Positions 35,501 through 46,531 of a stretch of DNA of 64,000 bases are shown here, piece after piece (position 1 is the first letter of the stretch; each line of letters starts with the position of its first letter). The notes beneath the pieces are model-generated. The model searched no databases, was not told the origin of the DNA, and saw only the letters and a program-made list of their open reading frames with translations. Source of the DNA: Acanthaster planci (taxonomy: Eukaryota; Echinodermata; Asteroidea; Valvatida; Acanthasteridae). A program made the position numbers and the translations under genes. Where the stretch lies: positions 687,768-751,767 of the forward strand of contig NW_019091420.1 of NCBI RefSeq assembly GCF_001949145.1, written 5' to 3'.

Positions 35501-35992
35501 CCATAAAATAGACAGGGGTGTTTGGGAAAATGAAGTAAAGTTTTAGAACAAAATCGCTGGAAATCTATCATATGTTGACTTCTTTTGACTCTCTGAATTA
35601 AAAGGTATTTATGAATGGCTATAAATATGTGGCCGGTCTTAAACTAACATTTAAGACCTTGCTTAGGAGAACGAATGCTGATAATGCCCTCGCCTGCAGC
35701 TCGGGCATTAGTCACGTCCATTCCTGTGCGTTTAAGACTGGCCAAGCACATATTTATTCCCTTATTTATGAGCGGCTCAGAAGAATACAGCAAAGGTGTT
35801 ATCAACATTCAGTCTCCTGAACCAGTCTCAAACGTTATGTTTAAGACCAACCAAGCGCATATATTTATTACCATTCATATATACAGTTTTAGTCAGAGAG
35901 TCAAAAGAAGTCAATATGCGATAAATTCCAAGGATTGTGTTGAAGAATCGTGCTTACTTTCACTTTCCCGAAGACCCCCGTCCATTTTATGG
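35501..35992. mobile_element. Long foldback element, ~150-bp arms
   Basis: Arm 35501-35660 is inverted at about 35840-35992, starting CCATAAAATAGACAGGGG on one side and, read in reverse, CCATAAAATGGACGGGGG on the other. It includes the exactly shared block TTGACTTCTTTTGACTCTCTGA. The loop is about 180 bp. Identity over the arms looks about 80% by eye. Either strand would give a long double-stranded RNA stem. Confidence 0.8.
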
Positions 35993-36243
35993 TATGTTCC
36001 TTGTGAAAATTAGCCAAAAGAATCTCTTCATATGGACTTGGCATGCGCGTGGCTAGTTTCGCGTGCCATGGCGCACATAGACTCGTGACCAATAGGGATC
36101 GATTAAACTGTCGCGTATCCAGGTGCCAGTGCATTTTTACGCAAATCGCAGCTTGCATTATCAAAGGTTAATACACTGTCATGTTGCGCTCTGTTGAATA
36201 GGGAAACTAAGGTATTTATTAACCCTAACCTCTTAAGATCTTG

Positions 36244-36543
36244 CACTAGAAAGCATACTGAACCTCACAAAATCCAACAGGTTCATGTACTTGTACATGT
36301 AGGTCACTGTACCAAACCTGATAAACTCCAACATAATGAGCCCATTGGAGTTTGAGTGATATGGTATGGATGGGTCTATGCAGTATAGGATGACTTGCAC
36401 TGAACAGTACCAAGCCTGACAAAATCAAGCATAGTCCAACAATTGGTACAGCAAGCCAGACACGGCACACAGTGACCCGTGTGTGTCCTAACTCAAACAG
36501 AATCCAACACCATCTTCCTGGGCCTTTCATCCCAAGTCTCACA
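36244..36543. repeat. Degenerate tandem repeat ending at the assembly gap
   Basis: Loose repeats of an ACCTGACAAAATCCAACA-like word (near 36260, 36315, 36413, 36490) alternate with TACTGT/GGTACAG segments. The Ns start directly after this block, so repetition may have caused the gap. Confidence 0.45.
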
Positions 36544-37237
36544 NNNNNNNNNNNNNNNNNNNNNNNNNNNNNNNNNNNNNNNNNNNNNNNNNNNNNNNNN
36601 NNNNNNNNNNNNNNNNNNNNNNNNNNNNNNNNNNNNNNNNNNNNNNNNNNNNNNNNNNNNNNNNNNNNNNNNNNNNNNNNNNNNNNNNNNNNNNNNNNNN
36701 NNNNNNNNNNNNNNNNNNNNNNNNNNNNNNNNNNNNNNNNNNNNNNNNNNNNNNNNNNNNNNNNNNNNNNNNNNNNNNNNNNNNNNNNNNNNNNNNNNNN
36801 NNNNNNNNNNNNNNNNNNNNNNNNNNNNNNNNNNNNNNNNNNNNNNNNNNNNNNNNNNNNNNNNNNNNNNNNNNNNNNNNNNNNNNNNNNNNNNNNNNNN
36901 NNNNNNNNNNNNNNNNNNNNNNNNNNNNNNNNNNNNNNNNNNNNNNNNNNNNNNNNNNNNNNNNNNNNNNNNNNNNNNNNNNNNNNNNNNNNNNNNNNNN
37001 NNNNNNNNNNNNNNNNNNNNNNNNNNNNNNNNNNNNNNNNNNNNNNNNNNNNNNNNNNNNNNNNNNNNNNNNNNNNNNNNNNNNNNNNNNNNNNNNNNNN
37101 NNNNNNNNNNNNNNNNNNNNNNNNNNNNNNNNNNNNNNNNNNNNNNNNNNNNNNNNNNNNNNNNNNNNNNNNNNNNNNNNNNNNNNNNNNNNNNNNNNNN
37201 NNNNNNNNNNNNNNNNNNNNNNNNNNNNNNNNNNNNN
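36544..37237. other. Assembly gap (694 N)
   Basis: A run of unknown bases. Nothing can be said about its content. Open frames drawn through it are artefacts. Confidence 1.
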
Positions 37238-37724
37238 CTCGATAGAGCCACTTATTTTTCTAATGGCGGCTTTTGTCATTGATAAATTCAGAGTTACCAT
37301 CAATCATTAAGAGCATCAGTACACCTAACGGCACATGGTATTTTCTACTGGGCTGGGTGGGTTTCAAATTGGGGAAAACAAAAATCCAGTATTGCAGGCA
37401 ACAAAGTGGCGGACATCCTCACATGTGTTGGACAGGTACACTGGGTGTACCTGTACTTGTATGAGTTGGTTTGTGCACAAGTTGACCGGTGTATGAGTTG
37501 GTCGGTGTACAAGTTGTAGCATACAAGTTGACCAGCGGTCCGCGAAGGTCACTGAGGTTAACGTTACAAATTGAGCATGCAGTAACTGTTTACATTTTTC
37601 ATTGAATCATTTTCCCACATCTCAGGTCGTGAAGTCTCAGGATTTAATCTCTGGCCTCAGTCCCTTATAAATACTTACCCTTCCACGTGTCTGAATAAAC
37701 CTAAGTGATAAGAAAAAAGAAACA

Positions 37725-40700
37725 ATGCCTCGATCAAGGAGTCGCAGCTCTTCACCGAAGAAAAAGCATAAACACAGCCGGAGGTCGCGCTCCCGGTCCA
37801 GGGACCGCGAGTCCTCCTCGTCCCGTCGGTCATCGCACAAGCGCTCCCGCTCAAAGTCCAAGGAGCGACGGGAGCGGGAGCGCGAGAGGGACAGGGAGCG
37901 CAGGCACCAGCGATCGCACTCCAAGTCTGGGCGCAGCAGCCCCGTCGTGGACATTTTCGGCCGGGACCTGAGCAAGCGGAACGAGCTTGAAGAGAAGCAG
38001 AAGAAGGAAGAGGAAGAACGGCGGGCAGAGATGGAGAGACAGCGCAAGATGTAAGGCAGTAAAGTGGCACACTCCCACAACTCTCTTGTGAAATGAGTTT
38101 GTCGGTGTTTTCGGGAATAAAAAATTGACATTGAATGCAAGAAATTGATATTGGTGCCTGTAGGCAAACACAAATGCACGTGTATATGATAGACCCTATA
38201 TTGCTGTGGGCCATTAAGACCTTTGTTGATAATTCTGTGGACATTTAAATTTTCCTCCAGTCTCACCCCTGTTTTAATTCATCCGCTAAAAATTGATGGA
38301 ATTGCCATTGCGTCTGATGGTATTTACTTGCAATAGAATGAAGTGTGCAGTTTTCAGGGAAATGTGGAATTTTTCAGTTGCTAGTGTTCTGCTGTTAGTT
38401 TAACTAAGAAACAGACACTACAGGTACTCCTGCAGAAGTGCAGATTAACCCTAACCGCCTAGGCTGTTTTACTCGGAAGCATCCTCCCTGCTCCAAAATC
38501 CTCCAAAATTTGGAGTTGTGCCTGCTGCCTCAATTCGTCAAAGTCCTCCGGCAATTCCTCTCATTACGTTGAGGCAGTACGAACGGCATTTCTTAAGCCG
38601 TGCGGCTGATTCCAAAGAAATATCGGGCTGGATTCATGCGTGACTGAGCAAGAACAACACAAGGTCTAGTTCACGACCTTCACACATGGCATCCTCAGCT
38701 ACAAGCCATGCACTTTTGCCGTTCACCTTCAATCCTCCAAAATCTTCCAAAACTACCCGAAGGATTTGGGAGGATAGAGTAGAGTTGGGGTTAAAAACGA
38801 GGATGCCCGGTTCCTACACTGCTGACTCAAGTTGTTGTAAGAGTAGCCTTGTAAGACTCGAGCATTTGTCCCGTCTCTTCCCCCCCCCTTTCCCTTTCCC
38901 AGTCGGCAGCAGGAGATGGAGGCCCGCCTGATCGAGGAGGAGGTGGCCAAGCGGGTGGAGGAGATGGTGGCCAAGCGGGTGGAGCAGGAGCTGGAGAAGC
39001 GGAAAGACGACATCGAGGCGGAGGTGCTGCGGCGGGTGGAGGAGGCCAAGCGGGTCCTGGAGGCGGCCATGCTGGAGGAGATGGAGCTGAAGAAGCAGCA
39101 GGAACTGGAGGCCCAGAAGGCCAAAGAGGTCAGGACGAGAATTCAGGGCAGTTGACCTTAAGTCGGCCAGATTGAATTGAAAGCAGGGTTAAATGAAAGC
39201 CCCGAAATCAAACGTCATTTCAAATTAATGTTATTTCTGCTGATGAATAATTTAACCTTTGTGATTTATTTTATCCGAATGTTTTAAGCCACTTTAAAAA
39301 AATACAAATGAAAGTGAGGTATGGAACCTAAAATAGTCTGGCACCACCCCGATGGCAGATTACATTGAAATGGATAGATTCAGGGAACATGATCCAAAAC
39401 GGCTCCCATATGAATAAAGTCCATTGACCTGATTTACAAAGGCTGTTCCTATGCCCTTGCGTTGTTGCCTACCAACTAACCCACCCCTCCCTCTTAGAGC
39501 CAAGCTCACTGTTCCGCACTACTGATCGCCTCCTGATTCTGCTTTTCATCCTGTGAGAAGGGATGCTAATGTAGAGTGGATAACTGAGCTAGCTGCCTGT
39601 GTTACAGACCGGGAAGAGTAGACTCGCCATAAGAGGTTGTGCCTGTTTGAGACGCAGTAAACCTCCCAAATCAATCCGAGTGATAATCCTGGTGGGTCCA
39701 TCCTCCAACTCTCCAAAATTTGCCCTAAAATTCCAGTGTACCCGCAGCCGTCAGTGCTCTGCTATTAAAGCTGAATGTGAATTGGAGAGGTATTGTGGGC
39801 GTTGAGGATGAATCCCCAAGTAGGTGCAGATTACTTCCAACCCATGAATCCCAAGGCTGCTGTCTTATCTTTCAATAGAGAACTGGGAATTATTGGAGGA
39901 TTTAGCTGGACTGAGGAAGGTCCCCATTTGCCTTATGGAACTTCATGCCCTGGAAATCCTGGTGCAGAATACACATGAGTGCATGATGCATGCGCACGCA
40001 AGCCAGTCGTGAAACGTTGCTCACATTTGTCTTCAGCCGAGTCTTGCCATATGATCAGTTTCTTTCGATCATGGAGAGTGTGCTATTTCACCAGGTTTTT
40101 CCGAAACTTTCGGAGGGGGGTACAAAGGTTAAATCTTTCATCCCGTAGATTGGGTCGAAATGGGCCTTGACTGGAATTCGCGCGCAGATTCTGTCAACGA
40201 CTGTAACCTTTGCTTTTTTTCTCTCTCTTTCCCTCTGCCACCCTCAGGAGGACGAGAGGAGGAAGCGAGAGGAGCTGGAGCGCATCATGGAGGAGAACCG
40301 GCGCAAGATGGAGGAAGCCCAGAGAAAGCTGGTAGGTGGCCCCCCGGCTAGCCTCGGTGGCCCGGCACTGCTCTCCCTCTCGCTGTCTGCACCGATTGCT
40401 CTGCCCGCTGTCAATCTCTCCATCAAGTGTGTTATCCCATTCACCAGAATGCTATTATTGCTGCGATGGTTGCTCCAGCCAATTGGAAGGAACGTGGGGG
40501 GGGGAAGGGATTTGACAGGAATCGGCCAAGCCGAAGCCGGAAAGCATGCACTTGGGTTTTACCTGCTGGGCTTGATTTAATGTACACGTCGGATTTTCAC
40601 ACTAGCATGTGTTGCCGTGTTTGCAAAGCAAGCATTTTTGTTAGAAGTCCCATTGCTTATTCTGTCGCTCGGTTGTATCGTGCAGTTTTTTTCTTGTGCA

Positions 40701-43700
40701 GTTGTGGCATCTTCTCCCTAACGGTACCCATCCCCCAATGTATCATCGCTAAATGCCGCCTCCATCTGTGAAATGGAAAAGAGTTCTTACAGCACTTTTT
40801 GTTTATTACGATCCCCTGGGGAGGGGGGTGTCAAGTCAGTTCACACAAAGACACACCCAACCTTACTTGCCACCAAGGCCGGCCTGACGTTTCGAGTAAG
40901 AAAACATCATTTTGTTGCAGTGCAGACTGACCTATGAAATTTCGCCAGATGGGTGGCCATTGCCTGTTGTCACCTGATGAGGTCTGGTCCTCACCTGATG
41001 AGGGCATGTCCTCAGTTTTTGAAACTACATGTGTATTCACTGGTACTATGACCTGGCTTCAAAGAGCTGCTAAGCTGACAAATATTGCTTAACAAAGTAA
41101 CAAAAGCAAGCATCAAATCACAAATTAAAGTACAACATCAAATCAAATCAAAATTGAAAATTCAACATCAAAGAACAAAATGCAAACTTCAGTATCTAGT
41201 AAAAATCAAAATTCCAATCCAAAATCACAAGTCAGAAATCAAGAAATGGGTACCAGTCGCAAGAATTTCACAGTGCTTGATATTTTGGCTGGTAACCCAC
41301 ATGTGTTCAACAAATGCTGTCCTAAGCAAATTTTTGTGCTCAGCGGCTCTGTATGACCAATTACGTCAGAATGTGCACAAAAGACAAGTGGGTGCCCAGC
41401 CGCAGTGGTGTCTGTCATATCCCTCGTGTTGCAACTGCTGAGGGGGGTACCGGTTCACAGAACCCATTTTCTGCCTTTTCTTGTCGTCCTTGTCGTCTTA
41501 TGTTGTTTTTTTTTAAACTTCACTGATAACCCAGTTGATCTTTCAATAGATCTGCCCCTTGCTTCTGTTGAGGATTCTGGATTTCCTCCTTCAAATGAAA
41601 ATGTCCTCCAGCTTGTCTGCAACTTGTTGGTGGAGGAGCGGGTCAGGGCGTGCAGAACCTCTGAACAAACGTTGGCTGTGATTGGATGAAATTGTGTCGG
41701 TGTAGATGTTCTTTGTTGAATTCACTGCAAAGGCATGGTGCAGACTTGGCACAGACACTGAGGAGAAAATCCAGAATAATTTGAGCAGAATTACCCCGCT
41801 GAAAATTGAGCTGAGATGTCAAGGATTGCAGCACCAGAATGTACACCTGGTACCTGCTTTACACGTACAGTAAACGTTTTCTGCATTTGTGGAAAGCAAA
41901 CACAAATTGTACGATAGTTGTCGTGGAAACCAAAAACCATTCTTTGCTACCTATAACTCAGTCCAAGTTTTTAAAACTTCCCTACAACTTCACCCCAGCA
42001 AGTGTATCATGCACCCTACCTTGAACCAGTCTGAACCATGACTTATATTACTGGTTTTTCCCTCTGTTGGTATTGGCGGACATGACTCTGGCTTCTGATT
42101 GGCTGTCTGCGTTAGTAAAGTGATCTCTCATTGGCTGGTGCAAGCTTCTTGCATTAATCGTTTCTTGTGCATGGAATACCAGAGCGTCGGTGCAGAGGAG
42201 GAGAGAGTGTTAGGGTCACCGAACTTAGTGTAGGCTTTTTTTTTAAGGGGGGAGGAGTGGCTGTTTGGATTGAAAGAGGGGCGGGGAAATGGGCTGAATT
42301 TTTTCCGAAGAATGATTTTGGGTGTCTAACAATAGCTGTCTCTTTTTGTCTGCAGACTGAATCTTTGTGTAGGACTCTGATCTCAAATGCACTTGAAAGT
42401 TCTTTTCAAAAAAACAAAAAGAACATGCATTTGTTGCCTCCGTTGTTCCCCGTGAAAGAACACAGGTGCGAACAGAGTCCTCCGACATCATCTCCGCCTA
42501 CAGCTTTGCCAAAATACATCATGCCAATTCACCACCATGTCTTTCTCTTGCAGGTTTTCTATACCCCAATTCCCTCCCCATTTTGAAACTATATTCGTAT
42601 TGGAACTTTCTCCAAGCCTTAATTGTTTCTTCCCATCGATGGAGCAAAACAATCTCCTACCCCGAATATGATAGCTGAAAAACTGTCGGGCCTAGAATTC
42701 TAACCATCACAACTGACGGGGACATAAACCCCCCACCTCAATCCAGCCTTGGACTCGATAACCTACATGTACAAAGCAAGAGATCAGATTTTTTGGGGGG
42801 TTACTCCCTTTGTACCAATTCAACAACCCCCAAGTGTCCCACCTCACCCTATTAATCCTCCCATCTTTGTTGTGAGCTTTGGAAAAAGAGGGGGCAAGCC
42901 ACAACGGAATATTTCCCCCCGAGCTTTTTTCAATCGTAGCTTCCGTCGTGGATTTAGTCCGGCCAGGAGCGTTGTGCGGCGCCTCCCTGTTTTAGCTGGG
43001 AGCAAGAGCCAGCAAGGGGCCCGGTCCCCCCCTCCGGGCCTGGGCCGGCCCCATCTCTCGATGTACTCCCACAAGAACCTCCCGACAAAGTTTGCTGTTC
43101 ATCTTTATTTGGTTTGTCAGTTGCGAGCGATACTATTCCTTTAGTGGTAGGATCAGAGTTGGGGGCATTGAAGGCGGTAGGTATTTTTTTCCTCTGCAAA
43201 GCCACAGCAAAGTGAGCAAAGGTCATACATTGAATCACAACTAGAAAAACAAATCCTGTTTTTTGTACACTTCTTTGACATGAAACGTGGTGTGGGCATT
43301 TGTTATGGAAATGACAAAACAAAACTATATATTTGTCAAATCATCTGAAAAATAACTGTGAAGCTAGAGACCAAAAAAAAAGACAAAAAATCAGCAAAAA
43401 AAATCTAAACATTAAACCTTAGCAAGTCTAAATTGTGTTGACAGATTTTTTGCAAACTGTTTAAGTGTTCCTTGAAGATATCCGATTTTGCTATTGATCA
43501 CGTCACTATTTTTGTAACGGCGTTGTTTAAGAGGCCAGGACATTTTAAAATGTGCAAAATGAAATCTTCAGATGGAGCCACCAATATTCTTATCAATACT
43601 GATTTTTTTTTCTTTGGAAAGTTGGTGACTTGATGGTGAAAATCCTATTTGAAATGATTACTGGTCACAATTGTGGGTACTGAAACATGCATGTGTGTCT

Positions 43701-44439
43701 GGGTTTTGGTAATGGGTGCTTGATATACAATGTAATTCCTAATATCTGAAGAATTTCTTTTAGCTTTTGTTGATTTTGTTTACATTTTTAGATTTTATGT
43801 GTTTGTTTCATTGAAATGGTGTAGAAGCCTTTTGTATTTCACTGGGTTGTCAAATGGATTGTTTTTGTGTGAAGATTTCATCGGGAGAAAATACTTTCCG
43901 ACAAGAGTTTTCGACTTTTAAGTTTGGTTTTGGAACCACTGTCAAGGCAATCCGGAGAAGAGTACATGTAGTCACTCTGGATGAGTTTTGCCTTGCCACT
44001 GGTATCCTGCCCTGGGTACACATGGACAATGTCTGGTGGGGTACCCAGCTCATTGATTGCAGAATGGTGTGAAATCAATAAACCTATTGGCAGGTCGTCC
44101 CAGTCACTGGTGCCCCTGCTTTTCAAGTGCGAGAGGAGTTACTGCCTACCGGGCACCAGTGACTTCATAACCTTGCCAGGCACGTAGTGAGAAATTGGTA
44201 TTTAAAGCAAAGATTTTCCTGACAACCTCTGCATCATTTAGATGTTCATGCGGGACCGTTTCTTTCTCTCCCATTAGGCTGAGGAGAGGCTGGAGATGGT
44301 TGAGCGCCAGCGTAAGATGGACGAGGAGCGACTGGCATTCGTTCAGGAGCAGCAGCGGCTGCAGAAGGCCGATCAGGACCTGATCCTGAACAAAAAGAGC
44401 GCTCGCCCCAAGCTCTCTTTCGGCCTGAAAAAGCCATAG
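37725..44439 (+). CDS. ARGLU1: Arginine and glutamate-rich protein 1
   Basis: ARGLU1 is a nuclear-speckle protein that works as a splicing regulator and a transcription/Mediator coactivator. Coding exons: 37725-38050, 38903-39128, 40248-40331, 44278-44439 (stop TAG); phases 2, 0, 0, as in the human gene. The product is 265 residues (human 273). The N-terminal third is an RS domain (start MPRSRSRSSSPKKK, many RS/SR and RE repeats), followed by DIFGRDLSKRNELEEKQKKEEE; the rest is a Glu/Arg/Lys-rich continuous helix or coiled coil (EEEVAKRVEEMVAKRVEQE, EELERIMEENRRKMEEAQRKL) ending ARPKLSFGLKKP, matching the conserved human tail. The chosen ATG has the MxRSRSRSSS start typical of the family. Intron 3 is 3.9 kb, the longest, and holds possible alternative exons. 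A 5' UTR acceptor may lie at about 37624 (CATCTCAG). Confidence 0.96.
38445..38794 (+). mobile_element. MITE with TTAACCCTAAC/GTTGGGGTTAA ends in ARGLU1 intron 1
   Basis: 350 bp with TTAA at both borders and inverted ends. Repeated TCCTCCAAAATC words lie near both ends. It is the better-preserved relative of 4625-4896 and ends about 110 bp before ARGLU1 exon 2. Non-coding. Confidence 0.65.
40332..44277. other. ARGLU1: ARGLU1 intron 3 with exon-like sequence
   Basis: Holds an A-rich CATCAAATCAAAAT low-complexity run (about 41090-41245). Two good acceptors occur: TCTTTTTGTCTGCAG at 42341-42355 and TTTCTCTTGCAG at 42542-42553. From the first, in exon-3 phase, the frame stays open to TGA at 42584-42586. 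From the second it reaches that same TGA after ten codons. Around 42900-43070 is an Arg/Ser/Pro-rich open stretch. Mammalian ARGLU1 is known to be regulated by a retained intron and an included exon with a premature stop, so such elements are plausible here, but none is proven. Confidence 0.4.
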
Positions 44440-45110
44440 TCTGCCCCTCCTCTTTCCTCCAGCCAGTCTCCGCCCCCCACCCCCTCTATCAGTCTTTTAC
44501 ACCTCGTCCCCTTGGTTTGGTGGTGAATGGTGGCGATCCGGGGGAAAATTAATTTCCCCCACCCCCCTCTGAGTCACCGTGTCAGCTCTGGCTGGGTGAA
44601 CTTTTTTGGCTGCAAGTTGATGAGAGTTGCAGTGCACCACGTGGAGGCGATTTGCTATGCTCCAAGGAAGTCGACTGCTGCCCTTTTTTTATTTTTTTAA
44701 TGTTGGTATCAATCGTTGAAGTAGTCTCCCCCTGAAGTGAACGTTTCACCGGCATATTCAAGTTCTTTCAAAATGTCTGAAAGGGAATTGTCTTAATCTT
44801 GTTGAGTGAGCAAGCCATGGAGTGTTTCCCATTTTTTTTGGGGGGGGGGTACCATGTACAGAATGGGAGATTTTAAGAACTGTTCTGTTAGGCTGCTGGG
44901 TTGTTTCAGAACATGTCTAAAGTACAGATTGTAAGACTTGGACTCAATTTTCCTGTGTGATTTTCAAATCTCAAAGCCTTTCATGACGTCATTTTTGATC
45001 TGAAAATTTTCTCCTGAAGTTGCTCATTGATTAGTGTTTTGTCAATTGAGGTAGACCAAAATGATAGTTTTGTTTGACAAAAAATAAAATCTGAAACAGA
45101 CTTCACACAC
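44440..45110 (+). other. ARGLU1: ARGLU1 3' UTR
   Basis: Follows the TAG stop and ends at the likely poly(A) signal AATAAA, 45083-45088, about 645 bases downstream. It is pyrimidine-rich at first, then AT-rich, with a 10-base G run near 44843. No small open frame of note. Confidence 0.55.
45083..45088 (+). terminator. ARGLU1: Candidate ARGLU1 polyadenylation signal
   Basis: AATAAA within AAAAAATAAAATCTG, the first canonical hexamer after the ARGLU1 stop. Confidence 0.5.
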
Positions 45111-45629
45111 ACAGAGTTAATTGAAGCAGTGGTAAAACGTGAAGACGTGTTCGCCTTGGAAGTCAGTCGTATGCATGTGACAGCCTCAGTCGACTTCTAC
45201 CACTCTCAGATGGTGGAAAATATTTCTAAGTGGCCATGGCAGTTCAGCCTGTAGTCTGCATTCCACCATTTCAGGTGAGAAATTGCAAAAACCGCTTCAC
45301 TTGGGAACCTGCTTGCCGTATTTGTTGAGATTTTGACAAGTCGAAAGTTTGCTCTCCCGTACGGAATGTTAAAAAAATGTTTGAAAAAGTACAGGCAAGT
45401 CTCCTTTCTTTAGGGGAGAGGCCATGGTCAGTTCTAAAAAGGGCCGCGGTTTTGGTGCAGCCACTGTTGAAATATTTTCCACACACGGTTTGTTAAACGT
45501 GTTTATTAATTTTTGTGCACTATTGCGCCAGGTGTGTCACCTCAAGCCGCGATGTATTATGAATTAAGATTGCCAGTAAATGGGATGAGATATAATTATG
45601 GGATGAGGGGTATAGTTTTCCACAAGCCC

Positions 45630-45800
45630 AGGTTAAACCCCACCCTTATGGTTGTAGCCCCACCCTACAGTTTTAACCACACCCCCGTAGTTCTAGCACA
45701 ACCCCCCCCAGTTCTGACCACACCCTTAATTCTGGCCTCACCCCTACAGTTCTGACCCTCCCCTCGCAGTTCAAACTGCACTCCCCCCCTCTGCACCCGC
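45630..45800. repeat. C-rich degenerate minisatellite
   Basis: About seven loose units of roughly 22 bp of the form ACCCCACCCTACAGTTCTG, each with a run of C and then CAGTTCT/TAGTTCT. Units differ at many positions. Confidence 0.65.
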
Positions 45801-46472
45801 CCCCATGTTAGAGCTCTATCCTCATCCCTACCCTCAAAGTGCAGGCTCCCTCAGTACAAGTAAAGTTCTATCCACAGGGAAACCCCCCCTACGTCAGCAA
45901 AAAAAACCCCACCCTTTGAAAAATGTGACGTTCAACCTATCGACTATCCTTCATACGTAGCAACTCAGGACTCCCAATTCCATGGTTTACCAGTTGCATT
46001 TAGATTTTGAATGTGTATTAACTTCCTCAGACTTGAATGGTAGAAGCAGGGCCAAGGCGTTCTTGTAGGAATAGAATGTACCTAAAGGTATACACCTGCT
46101 TGGGTGTCACATGCAGAGTGTGGACTGATCCTTTATTCACCTGTGGTCAAAAAGACTCGGGGAAAATGCTCCTTTTTCTCCCGTTCTGATAACTCGTTGG
46201 AGCTGGAATTTTGTTCATAGCTTCCTTGACTGTTCCTTACCCTGACCCCAAAAATGCCTCCGATTGTATTTTTTCAGAGGGGAGAAAACACTGTGTGGAC
46301 GCGAGTCCTCACTTCTACCCCTACGTTAGGGGGACTTCTTTTGTGCGCAGGTCCACACTACGTATACTTGTACACTTAATCTTTCTGTGGTATGGAATTC
46401 CTTGTTTTATAGCCCTGTATCCTAGTTCCCAATGATGGACTCGATTCATCCACATTTGTTTCAAAATCCTGC

Positions 46473-46531
46473 TTAACCCCAACAGTCCTCAATCCTTCAC
46501 CTGTTGGAGGACTGAGGACTGTTAGGGTTAA
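46473..46531. mobile_element. Short palindromic TTAA-type element, copy 2
   Basis: Bounded by TTAACCCCAAC and GTTAGGGTTAA. The interior (CAGTCCTCAATCC, CACCTGTTGGAGG, ACTGAGGACTG) is identical over 43 bases to 25802-25861, 20 kb away. It forms a foldback of about 59 bp. Confidence 0.65.

Noticed and set aside
36472-37303. Open frames of 250-267 codons on both strands
   Set aside because: They run through the run of N; the codons are unknown, so the frames are artefacts.
37637-38266. 209-codon and 189-codon minus-strand frames
   Set aside because: Antisense shadows of the RS-rich ARGLU1 exon 1. Arg/Ser codon bias leaves the opposite strand open.
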